Shown piece after piece: positions 31,885-40,609 of a stretch of 64,000 nucleotides of DNA. The stretch lies in assembly GCA_016124585.1 (NCBI GenBank), contig WGNL01000018.1, positions 124,001 through 188,000 on the forward strand. The letters are read 5' to 3'. Position numbers and translations under genes: made by a program. The DNA is from Bacteroidota bacterium. Its GTDB lineage: Bacteria; Bacteroidota; Bacteroidia; Chitinophagales; Saprospiraceae. The first letter of the stretch is position 1; each line of letters begins with the position of its first letter. The notes beneath the pieces were generated by a model. The model saw only the letters and a list, made by a program, of their open reading frames with translations, was not told the DNA's origin and did not search any database.

Positions 31885-34800
31885 TTACCTAAACAAGGTC
31901 ACATCACCTTCGTAAAGTTCAACTTTTCCATCTACAAATTCGATTTCAGCAAACCAAGTAAACACTGCCGTATTCAGCACTTCATCCCTAAGTTTGCCAT
32001 CCCAGCCGTAGGCAGGGTCGTTTGGCTGGAAATTGTAATAGGAAAAAACTGTCTCTCCCCACCTATCGAAAACAAGGAAGGATTTGACCTTGGTCACCTG
32101 TTTGCCAGCAAAAATCATGAACCTGTCGTTCAGGCCATCATCGTTAGGTGAGAAGGCATTCGGAACATAAACTGGCCGTTCTTTTTTCACGTAAAGCGTC
32201 AGTTCGTCACTATCCACGCAACCGTTGCTTTCTACGGTGATAGTAAAAGTAGTTTGGTCAGTAGGCGATACAAACGTGTTCAGACAAGTATCACAGGAGA
32301 CCAAATCTTTTGGATACCAAGTAATATTATCCAAGCTATCAGCCGGAAGTGTGACCAGTGCTTGCAGTTCTGTTGTGTCACCAAGTCGTATGATATTCCC
32401 ACCGCCTTCAATGATAGCTACTAATTCCACGTTCAGTTCCTGTGGCTGCGAAATGTCAATCGTCACGCTGGCTTCGCAACCCGATGCATCAATCACCGAC
32501 ACCTCGTAAACGCCTGGCGAAAGCGGCTGAAAATTGCTGGTAGAACTGTAAGTGCCACCATTGAGGGAGTAGAGGTAAGGCGGTTCTCCACCGACGACCG
32601 ATGCCACCGAAATTCCCCCATCATTGTTGCCAAAACAACTTACCGGAACAATATTGACAACTGGTGAAGGAATATCCTGGCTAGCGGAAACAACAACTTC
32701 ATCTGTTGCGGAGCAACCCGATAAAGCTGTGTTGCTTACTGTCAAAGTATAGGTACCCGGCAGTGCAATTACTGGGGTAGGGGCATCGGGTGTGCCAGGG
32801 AAATTGCCGTTTACAGCCGTCCATTCGTAGCTAATATTCGGACCTGTGGAGGTACCGCTTCCTCCCAATTGGATTGAAGTTCCGTTCACCTCACAAGTCA
32901 GTTCTCCATCTGGCCCAGCATCAGCGACAGGTGGTGCTACAATTTGGATTTGCTGTGTCACATCATAGCTGCAATTGGCATTTTCAGCATAAACATAAGT
33001 CACCGTATGTGTGCCCACACCCGCTATGGTTGGATTGAAAACTCCACTGGAACTCACCCCAGGGCCGCTCCATGTGCCTGTGCCATTTCCACTACCGCCC
33101 ATCACATTCGCTGTCAATTGTACAGTGCCGGCGTTGGCCAAAAGACAAATGGGATCTACTGGCACTAAGTCTATCGTTACCGTCGGGCAATCTTGCGCAA
33201 TGCAAGTTTCCTGCACCGTTACTGGTGGGCAAGCTGTGTTGCCACTCACCGTCAGTTCGATCGTAACTTGGTCGTTTGGCTGGAGGCCGTTCACGAGGTA
33301 GCTGGTCTGTGAAGTTTGACTGCCTGTTTGGCCCGCCAAAACGGTCACTTCATAGTCCGTTGCATTAGGAACTGTATTCCAAATAAACTCAACGGAGGAT
33401 GTGTTCGTGTTGCAATTAATAGATGGGGCAGTCAGTTCTGGGTCAACTTGAATGCTGTTGATGGCCTGAGAAGAAGTACAACCAGCCTGTGTCACTGTCA
33501 GTGTTACGTCGTAGTTTCCAGCCGTTGGGAAATTGACCTGATGCGGACCTTGGCCAGTGCCAGGCAGGGCAGTCCCACTACCAAAATCCCAAGTATAAGT
33601 AGCATTGGCAGGTGCGGAACCAGCGTAGGTAACTGTGGCTGCATCTGCTACGCAAATATTTGCGCTAGCGCTGAAATCAGCTGTCGGGGTAGGTAGCACT
33701 TGAACACTACCAGCGGCTTGATAGGTACAATTGTTTTCTTCATATACTACTACCACTTGATGCGTGCCCACTCCTGCCACTGCCGGGTCGAAAACACCGT
33801 TGGCACTGACACCGGGTCCACTCCACGTCTCCGTACCGCCACCTGCATTGCCCGTCACCGTAGCTGTTAATTGTTGGGTTGCTACTGAGCCGAGACAGAT
33901 TGGCGTCACTGGGTCAATGGTTACCACAGCTGGCAAACAGTCCACGGCAGTGCAGGATTGTTGAACCACTACCGGAGGGCATGGACCGCCGTTAGAGACC
34001 GTCAATTCGATAGTTGCCATATCGCCAGGCATCAATCCGGTTATTTCGTAACTGTTTTGCGAAGCCTGTGAGCCAGGCGTACCTGTTATCAAAGCTACTT
34101 GGTAGTCTGTGGCTCCGGTAACATCCGGCCAACTGAATTCAATCGTACTGAGTGTAGTATTGCAGTTGATAACTGGCGCAAGAAGTGGCGACTCCACTTG
34201 CACCGTGGCACTAGCTGGCTCCGAAACACAACCTTCAGGAGAGGTGACAGTCAGCAAAATTTGCTCTGCACCAGCCGCAGTCCAACTGACCTGATGTGGG
34301 CCTTGGCCTGTGCCCGGCGAAGCAGTTCCAGTACCAAAATCCCAATCATAAATCAAGCCGGCCTGAGAAGTTCCTGAATAAGTAACAGTAATGTCATCAC
34401 CTTCACAGACCGCCGTTGCGGCCGTAAAATTTGCTACAGGTTGGGTGTTCACATTTATTTCGATGTCTTGGGTATAAATGCAATCACCTTCAGCGTATGT
34501 GGCAGTAATTGTATTTGTACCAACGGTTGCTAGTTGTGGATCGAAAATACCGTCAATACTAACGCCTGCTCCACTCCACGTCAGAGTTCCACTGCCAGCC
34601 CCACCGGTTATTGTATCTTGCAATGTAATAGGTGTGGCATTTGCATCGAGACAAATATCATCGACTGGTGTGATATCGATGGTCACTGGCGGACAATCTT
34701 GGGCTATGCAAGTTTGTTGAACCATTACAGGTGGGCAAGCACCACCACCAGAGATGGTGAGCGAAATAGTCGTCTGGTCACCTGGCAACAGCCCTGTCAC

Positions 34801-37800
34801 ATCATAGGTATTTTGAGATGTTTGGGAACCTGATGAACCTGAAACCAAGGTCACTTGGTAATCCGTCGCCCCAGCCACATCCGGCCAACTGAACTCAATG
34901 GTACTGGTAGTGGTAACACAGGTGATCGCTGGCGCAACGAGTGGCTGTTCCACTTGAACGGTGTCCGTGAATTGTTCAGAAACGCAGCCTTGTCCTGTGG
35001 TTACAGTCAACGAGATGATCTTTGGGCCCGCAGTTGACCAACTTACCTGGTGCGGACCTTGGCCCGTGCCCGGTGTTGCAGTTCCACCACCAAAATCCCA
35101 TGCGAATTGAATGCCCGGTGAAACGGTGCCTGTGTAACTTACAGCAATGTTGCTGTTGACGCAAACTGAGTCAGCCGCTGTGAAACTAGCTGTTGGTTGC
35201 GCCAGCACATTTATCACAATATTTTTATTATAAACACAATCGCCTTCCGTGTAAGTAACCGTGATGGTGTTTGCGCCAATATTGGCTTGCAGTGGATCGA
35301 ATTCCCCATTCGGGCTAACGCCAGTTCCAGTCCAATCCCAGGTACCGCCGCCCATGCCGCCCATCTGAGTTGCTTGAAGTGTGACGGGCATAGTGTTGGC
35401 ATTAAGGCAGATAGCTGGAACGGGCGTGATAGTAATGGTCACCGCTGCACAATCTTGGGCAATACAGGTGGCTTGGGTGGACATATTGCCACAAGGCCCT
35501 GCATCGAGGGCCGTGACTTGGATGGTCACGTCATCGCCTGGGCTAAGTCCTGTGAACAACATGGAGGTGTCGGAAGTGGCAGTGCCCATGCCGCCATTTA
35601 TCACGGTGATGTCGTAGCCACTTGCTCCTGGAACCTCGTTCCAAACAAATTCGACAGAATTGGTAGTAGTGACACAGGTGATTTGCGGGGCAGCTATTTC
35701 GTCCGAAACCTCAACGGTTTGGGTAAACGTGGCGGACTCGCAGCCATCCTCCATCACCATCAGCGAAACGGTGTAGGTGCCACCGCTGGGCCAAGTAACT
35801 TGAAGTGGACCTGGGCCAGTTGCTGGGGAGGCTGTACCTCCGTCAAAATCCCAGTTGAAGGTAGCAGCGTTAGAAGCATTGCCAGTATAGTTAACGGTAG
35901 AAAAATCAGTACTGCAAATTGGTGTGGTCACCGTGAAATTGGCCGTTGGCGTTTGAAATACATTGATTGAAATGGATTTATTGTAGATACAGCCATTCTC
36001 TTCATAAGAAACACTGATATTATTGGCACCAATATTTGCTGCTGTTGGGTCAAAAACGCCAGTAGTTGGGTTCACGCCAGGTCCCGACCAAGTGAATACA
36101 CCGCTGCCATCACCTCCAGTTTGCGTAGCTACCAATTGTATCGTACCTGAATTGGGGGTGAGACAAATATCAGCCACTGGGTCTATTGTCAAGGTAATTG
36201 GTGGGCAATCTTGTGCAGCGCAGCTAATTTGCGCTGAACTATTTGGGCATGAGTTGCCAGAAATGGCCTCTACGGAAATAGTTACTTGCTCATTCGGCAT
36301 CAGGTTATCCACAAAATAGGTCGTTGGGTCAAGTTGTACGCCTGTTGGGCCACTGATGACTGTGACCATGTAGTCTGAGGCGCCATTAATTGGATCCCAA
36401 TAAAAAGTTATTTCCCCCGCAGTAGAAATGCAGTTCAAATTGGGTGGCGGTATCTGGTTATCAACAGTAACAATTTGGGTGGCGACACCTGATTGGCAGC
36501 CAGCTGCGCTAATTTGAAGTGTTATGGTTTTTGTACCACCACTGCCCCAGGTGACCGTATGTGGACCAGGGCCTGTACCTGGCAACGCTGTTCCACCACC
36601 GAAATTCCACGTGTAAGTAGCGCCTGGGGGTGCAGAACCCGTGAAAGTCACTGTAGATGAACCATTGATACAAATTGGAGAATCAACGGTAAAATCGGCT
36701 ACGGGAGCTGGATTAACGGTCACTGTAACTGGTAGCTCATCAAAGCAAATACCAGTGGTTCCTAAAACGTAGTAGGTAGTGGTAGTCGTTGGTGAAACAT
36801 TGGTGTCAAAAAGTTCATTGGCCGAGGTAGCTGGAGTATCAGAGTGATAGGTTAGCACAGGATTGGTATTGCTCAAGTCAATGATATTCAAGCTTGCCAA
36901 GTCAAATGACTCACCTTCGCAAATGGATGGCGGCGGACTATTCAGTTGTAAATCGGGTGCCTGGGCATTACCCGTAATGTCCACCGAAGCCGTAGCTGTA
37001 CAAGGAGGACTTAGGGCAAAATTGGTCACCGTCAGCGTATAAGTGCCGGGGGTGCTGGTAGTGATTAATGGATCGGTGCTGCTGAACCCATTCGGTCCCG
37101 TCCATTGAAGCGGAGCGCCAGCAGGAACAGAACTGAGGCCATCCAACGTGATGGCGGGGTTGGTACAGCTAAGTGGCGCAGGGAATGGTGGATTTATCAA
37201 GGCAACCGTTACGACTTCATCGAAAATCACTGTGATGACACTGTCGCAACCTTGCCAGTTGGGCAAAGTATAAGTTACTGGGTTTGGTGGGCAATATTGC
37301 TGGCCATTAATAATAATGCAATCTCCTTGGCAAACCGTGACTGTTTCTACGGAAGCAACTGGAGGAATATTGGCAATATTAACGTTGACCACACTATCAC
37401 AGCCTAAATATGAAGTTAAAGTATAACTGCCTGACACGCAAACAGGCTGAAATCCAACCATGATGCAATCACCGATGCAAATCAATGTGTCAATAGTTGT
37501 TGGGGGTATTGCTGGCCCTATGGTCACCTGCATGCAATCGTCAGAATAATCACCACAGAATGGTGCAGCCGAGGAGTTGAACTGGTTGATAGAGGTATTC
37601 AAATCCATCCCCACTAATGTGTTCAGCAAGCCAGCAGAAGCATTGTCATAGGAAAACCCACACAAATTGTAGATACCAGGTGGCAACGAAGACATATTAG
37701 GCGTGGGGTTGACGGACTGGATAATGCCATTTTGTGAAATAACCCAAGCATAACTGTACTGCGCCGGGTTGGGCATTTGGTTTCCTCCAGTATAAACTGG

Positions 37801-38526
37801 TATAACGTTCAAGTTAAGGCCAGGGTCTCCCAAGCAACCCTGTACGTCAGGGTTGGTTATTGTGCCTCCATTTGCCCCACACACCGTGCATGATGAAGTG
37901 CCGCAGGCAAAGGTTAATGAAAAATTATTGAGGGTACCAATATCTTGACTGCAAATATCATTAACCGTCAAAGTCCATGTGCCATTAGCAGGTTGGCCTG
38001 GCACATTGAAGTCGTTGAGGTCGCACCCGGGAGCTTGCTGAGCACCCGTCATAGGATCCGTGACCCCGCCACAGGGCATCGTCCAGTTTCCCACAAGGCA
38101 GCAGGTTCCGCTCTGGCACGCCCCCGTATTACACATATATTCCGTGTTATTGGTAAGCGGATTACCAGTGCCCGGCACGATGCAAACGTCTACGTTGTCC
38201 GCATCAGTTCCACAGCCCCCAGTGCCATTGTTGGCGTCGGCCATCACCATGTAATTCACGCCACTCGGCGAAGTCAGCGTCACGCACAAGTCACCAACCC
38301 ACGTATGAGTGATTGAAAAGCAAACAGAAGTCAGTGGACATTGGCCAAGGTCGTTTGGGCCGTTCACGGTTACGTCGAGTGTGCCTTGGAAGGTGCCGTT
38401 ATCTTGAATTGGCACGGGGCAGTTACCTGTCGTCAAACAGTCGCAAGGTTGTGCCAAGAGGTGCGTCAAAACAGTCGTAAAGAGCAGTAAGGCTGCTAAA
38501 ATGTACTTTTTGCCATTCATATTCAT
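31885..38526 (-). CDS. Giant secreted T9SS-substrate protein with P-domain, PKD/FN3-like repeats and gliding-motility-type C-terminus
   Basis: From the ATG at 38526 the protein is 2213 residues, with a signal peptide (MNMNGKKYILAALLLFTTV). I preferred this start because the longer frame adds 25 residues before the signal. Residues about 45-205 form a proprotein-convertase P-like domain (HTWVGDLCVTLTSPSG; GTWTLTVNDICSQDIGTL). Ig/PKD-like segments follow. Then come four near-exact 252-residue units, each with a Cys-rich QDC motif, an Ig-like part (TWSGPGVS...FDP), a PKD part (YTWDFG.GTA.PGTG.GPH) and an FN3-like part. The last 95 residues (YVPNAFSPNDDGLNDRFMIF to TLFR) are the CHU/gliding-motility-associated type B sorting domain. 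The protein is probably exported by T9SS as an adhesin or extended surface fibre. No catalytic domain was found. Confidence 0.9.
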   Translation of the reverse strand: MNMNGKKYILAALLLFTTVLTHLLAQPCDCLTTGNCPVPIQDNGTFQGTLDVTVNGPNDLGQCPLTSVCFSITHTWVGDLCVTLTSPSGVNYMVMADANNGTGGCGTDADNVDVCIVPGTGNPLTNNTEYMCNTGACQSGTCCLVGNWTMPCGGVTDPMTGAQQAPGCDLNDFNVPGQPANGTWTLTVNDICSQDIGTLNNFSLTFACGTSSCTVCGANGGTITNPDVQGCLGDPGLNLNVIPVYTGGNQMPNPAQYSYAWVISQNGIIQSVNPTPNMSSLPPGIYNLCGFSYDNASAGLLNTLVGMDLNTSINQFNSSAAPFCGDYSDDCMQVTIGPAIPPTTIDTLICIGDCIMVGFQPVCVSGSYTLTSYLGCDSVVNVNIANIPPVASVETVTVCQGDCIIINGQQYCPPNPVTYTLPNWQGCDSVITVIFDEVVTVALINPPFPAPLSCTNPAITLDGLSSVPAGAPLQWTGPNGFSSTDPLITTSTPGTYTLTVTNFALSPPCTATASVDITGNAQAPDLQLNSPPPSICEGESFDLASLNIIDLSNTNPVLTYHSDTPATSANELFDTNVSPTTTTTYYVLGTTGICFDELPVTVTVNPAPVADFTVDSPICINGSSTVTFTGSAPPGATYTWNFGGGTALPGTGPGPHTVTWGSGGTKTITLQISAAGCQSGVATQIVTVDNQIPPPNLNCISTAGEITFYWDPINGASDYMVTVISGPTGVQLDPTTYFVDNLMPNEQVTISVEAISGNSCPNSSAQISCAAQDCPPITLTIDPVADICLTPNSGTIQLVATQTGGDGSGVFTWSGPGVNPTTGVFDPTAANIGANNISVSYEENGCIYNKSISINVFQTPTANFTVTTPICSTDFSTVNYTGNASNAATFNWDFDGGTASPATGPGPLQVTWPSGGTYTVSLMVMEDGCESATFTQTVEVSDEIAAPQITCVTTTNSVEFVWNEVPGASGYDITVINGGMGTATSDTSMLFTGLSPGDDVTIQVTALDAGPCGNMSTQATCIAQDCAAVTITITPVPAICLNANTMPVTLQATQMGGMGGGTWDWTGTGVSPNGEFDPLQANIGANTITVTYTEGDCVYNKNIVINVLAQPTASFTAADSVCVNSNIAVSYTGTVSPGIQFAWDFGGGTATPGTGQGPHQVSWSTAGPKIISLTVTTGQGCVSEQFTDTVQVEQPLVAPAITCVTTTSTIEFSWPDVAGATDYQVTLVSGSSGSQTSQNTYDVTGLLPGDQTTISLTISGGGACPPVMVQQTCIAQDCPPVTIDITPVDDICLDANATPITLQDTITGGAGSGTLTWSGAGVSIDGIFDPQLATVGTNTITATYAEGDCIYTQDIEINVNTQPVANFTAATAVCEGDDITVTYSGTSQAGLIYDWDFGTGTASPGTGQGPHQVSWTAAGAEQILLTVTSPEGCVSEPASATVQVESPLLAPVINCNTTLSTIEFSWPDVTGATDYQVALITGTPGSQASQNSYEITGLMPGDMATIELTVSNGGPCPPVVVQQSCTAVDCLPAVVTIDPVTPICLGSVATQQLTATVTGNAGGGTETWSGPGVSANGVFDPAVAGVGTHQVVVVYEENNCTYQAAGSVQVLPTPTADFSASANICVADAATVTYAGSAPANATYTWDFGSGTALPGTGQGPHQVNFPTAGNYDVTLTVTQAGCTSSQAINSIQVDPELTAPSINCNTNTSSVEFIWNTVPNATDYEVTVLAGQTGSQTSQTSYLVNGLQPNDQVTIELTVSGNTACPPVTVQETCIAQDCPTVTIDLVPVDPICLLANAGTVQLTANVMGGSGNGTGTWSGPGVSSSGVFNPTIAGVGTHTVTYVYAENANCSYDVTQQIQIVAPPVADAGPDGELTCEVNGTSIQLGGSGTSTGPNISYEWTAVNGNFPGTPDAPTPVIALPGTYTLTVSNTALSGCSATDEVVVSASQDIPSPVVNIVPVSCFGNNDGGISVASVVGGEPPYLYSLNGGTYSSTSNFQPLSPGVYEVSVIDASGCEASVTIDISQPQELNVELVAIIEGGGNIIRLGDTTELQALVTLPADSLDNITWYPKDLVSCDTCLNTFVSPTDQTTFTITVESNGCVDSDELTLYVKKERPVYVPNAFSPNDDGLNDRFMIFAGKQVTKVKSFLVFDRWGETVFSYYNFQPNDPAYGWDGKLRDEVLNTAVFTWFAEIEFVDGKVELYEGDVTLFR
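33187..36213 (-). repeat. Four tandem 756/756/756/750-bp coding repeats
   Basis: The codons for the Q/V-D-C motif recur at about 36205, 35449, 34693, 33937 and 33187, exactly 756, 756, 756 and 750 bases apart. These correspond to residues 772, 1024, 1276, 1528 and 1778. Stretches such as the ATCCGGCCAACTGAA word at about 34120 and 34880 are nearly identical between units, pointing to unequal exchange or recent duplication within the gene. Confidence 0.9.
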
Positions 38527-38904
38527 AAATGTTTGTTGCTTGCCATAACTGGGTGGGCAAACCACTTTGAACAAACGATTACATATTTGTTTTTCTACCA
38601 ATCAAATCCTCAAACAATGCTGAAGAAATGGGAGGCTGAAAAACAAGTCATTGCAAATCAATTATTTATGCAATACTTCTAAAACTTAACAGGCTTTTCC
38701 GTTTCGGATATTTTTACTTAGTCAAAGCGCAAATAAGGTAGGCGCAAAATGCTCAAAGGGATTGTAATGCGGAATTGGGAGGCATCTAGCCCGTGTGTGC
38801 GGGGTCGGCAAAGTTAAGTTGCTCAATTCGTTTTACGGGCAAAAACAAGAGATAAATTAAGTTTTGCCAACAATTGTACTAAATTTCTCATCACTCGCCA
38901 TTTT
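38527..38904. other. Intergenic region upstream of the giant protein gene
   Basis: No gene was seen. On the minus strand TAACTTTG followed by CC at 38816-38809 is a candidate -7 element for the giant gene, giving a leader of about 280 bases. The remainder is AT-rich without a strong hairpin. Confidence 0.5.
38809..38816 (-). promoter_or_regulatory. Candidate -7 promoter element of the giant protein gene
   Basis: TAACTTTG on the minus strand matches TAnnTTTG. The implied leader of about 280 bases is long, so the call is weak. Confidence 0.3.
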
Positions 38905-39843
38905 TCAGTCCGTTTCGTCCATTTTTTTCATAAGATTCGGCAGCTTACGCAAAGCAGCCAATTCCCGTTGTCGCACCCTGATTTCTTCAGCCGGAATGCC
39001 AAAATAAGCTTTACCACCCTCCAAATCCTTCGATACACCAGACTTTGCACTTACCACTGCACCCGTCCCGATGCGTACTCTTGCTGCCACGCCCACCTGT
39101 CCGTATAAAACCACGCCGTCTTCCAAAATTGCCTTGCCACCTACACCTACCTGCCCTGCCAGTAGGCAATTTTTTCCAATCACCGCCCCATGCCCTACAT
39201 GCACTTGACAGTCCAATTTCGTACCCTCTCCAATTACCGTATCGCCCGAAACACCCCGGTTCACCGTGCATCCAGCTCCAATATCCACATGGTCGTGCAG
39301 CACGACCCGCCCCCCAGATCGCCATTTTTTAAAGCCTTCGGCATTTTTTTGAAAATAAAAAGCATCGGTACCGATGATGGCCCCAGCCTGAACAATCACA
39401 TGGTTTCCAATATGGGTAAAATCACCGATGTAAGCATTTGCTTGAATATAGCAGTTGCGTCCAATGACGACGCCGTTCCCGATGACTGCCCCTGGTTCCA
39501 CAATGCTCGATGGATGGATATTAGCGCTCTCGCTGATGCTGGCGTTCAATGGTCGAAAGGGCCGATACTCTCTTACCAAGGCATCGTAGACCTCGAATGG
39601 CTGTTCGCAGAGCAACAAAGCCTTGCCTAGCGGACAGTCGGTTTTTTCGTTTAAAATAATAATGGTAGCTGCAGATTCCAGCGATTTTCGGAAATATTTT
39701 CGGTTGTCTACAAATGTGATATCACCCGTCTCCACTTTGTGGATTTCGTTGATGCCAGTAGCTAAAAGCGTCTCATCGCCGATGAGCGTGGCACCCGTTT
39801 TTCGGGCAATTTCAAGTACTGGGATGGGCTTTGGGAATTTCAT
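38905..39843 (-). CDS. lpxD: UDP-3-O-acylglucosamine N-acyltransferase
   Basis: From the ATG at 39843 the protein is 312 residues and begins MKFPKPIPVLEIARKTGATL, a normal LpxD start. The upstream extension is discarded. The N-terminal uridine-binding domain (to about 100) includes DITFVDNRKYFRKSL. Hexapeptide repeats of the left-handed beta-helix follow, with GHGAVIGKNCLLAGQVGVGG carrying the catalytic His. A C-terminal helix (EEIRVRQRELAALRKLPNLM) ends the protein. LpxD adds the N-linked hydroxyacyl chain in lipid A synthesis. No lpxA or lpxC is adjacent, so it is separate from the main lpx cluster or is a second copy. Confidence 0.93.
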   Translation of the reverse strand: MKFPKPIPVLEIARKTGATLIGDETLLATGINEIHKVETGDITFVDNRKYFRKSLESAATIIILNEKTDCPLGKALLLCEQPFEVYDALVREYRPFRPLNASISESANIHPSSIVEPGAVIGNGVVIGRNCYIQANAYIGDFTHIGNHVIVQAGAIIGTDAFYFQKNAEGFKKWRSGGRVVLHDHVDIGAGCTVNRGVSGDTVIGEGTKLDCQVHVGHGAVIGKNCLLAGQVGVGGKAILEDGVVLYGQVGVAARVRIGTGAVVSAKSGVSKDLEGGKAYFGIPAEEIRVRQRELAALRKLPNLMKKMDETD

Positions 39844-40002
39844 TTGTAGCGTAAAAAGTAGTTCATAACGGCTTGTTTCGCTTCGCAAAGGACATGCTTT
39901 GGCGCTTCCCTCGGAAACTTTCAATAAATTTGCAGCGTTTGCAAGGCGAATTTACAAGCCACATCTTGGCAAACTCATTTTTCACAAAAAACTTTTGAAA
40001 TT

Positions 40003-40449
40003 ATGACGCTGGAAGAACGCATCATGGAAGACCTCAAAGAGGCCATGCGCAACAAGGACGAAGCCGCTAAACGGGGCATCCGAGCCATAAAAGCCGCTAT
40101 TTTATTGGCAAAAACTGACGGCAGCGGCAAGTCTGTGGAGGGTGATGTAGAAATCAAGCTCCTCCAAAAACTCGTGAAAACCCGCAAAGATTCTCTCGAA
40201 ATTTACGAGCAACAAGGCAGGGACGACCTTGCAGCCGTGGAGCGGGAAGAAATTGCAGTCATCGAAAAATACCTGCCCCAACAGCTCGGCGAGGCTGAGC
40301 TGGAAGCACTTTTGAAAAATATCATCACCTCGGTAGGCGCCACCGGCCCGCAAGACATGGGTAAGGTCATGGGGGCAGCCACCAAGGAACTAGCTGGACG
40401 TGCCGACGGTAAATTGGTTTCCATGAAAGTGAAACAGCTGCTTTCTTAA
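40003..40449 (+). CDS. GatB/YqeY domain protein
   Basis: The 148-residue protein matches the whole YqeY family: a helical N-terminus with the pattern KEAMRNKDEAAKRGIRAIKAA, a middle KTRKDSLEIYEQQGRDDLA and IEKYLPQQL, and a C-terminal domain with DMGKVMGAATKELAGRADG. The C-terminal half resembles the tRNA-binding tail of GatB, so a role linked to tRNA amidation has been suggested for the family, but it is not established. It is divergent from lpxD, about 160 bases apart, and is followed by a word-repeat inverted repeat and then comEC. Confidence 0.92.
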   Translation: MTLEERIMEDLKEAMRNKDEAAKRGIRAIKAAILLAKTDGSGKSVEGDVEIKLLQKLVKTRKDSLEIYEQQGRDDLAAVEREEIAVIEKYLPQQLGEAELEALLKNIITSVGATGPQDMGKVMGAATKELAGRADGKLVSMKVKQLLS

Positions 40450-40452
40450 ATC

Positions 40453-40503
40453 AATGAGTGAATGAGTGGGTTGGGCAAAGATTCATTCATTCACTCCCTC
40501 ATT
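40453..40503. repeat. Word-repeat inverted repeat after yqeY
   Basis: AATGAGTGAATGAGTG begins four bases past the yqeY stop codon, and CATTCATTCACTCCCTCATT follows after a short loop as an imperfect inverted copy. Both arms are tandem copies of an AATGAGTG-like word. Confidence 0.65.
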
Positions 40504-40609
40504 TATTCTCTCTTTATCTATACGAAAACAAATTATTTGCGAAAGCAAAACGCCTGTTTTACCTTCCCTTCCGCTTATTCGTTTTTACAAATTTAAACAA
40601 CCCAGAGCC

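Noticed and set aside
33187-36213. Tandem repeats considered as a CRISPR array
   Set aside because: The period is 756 bases, the repeats are coding and diverged, and no cas genes are present.
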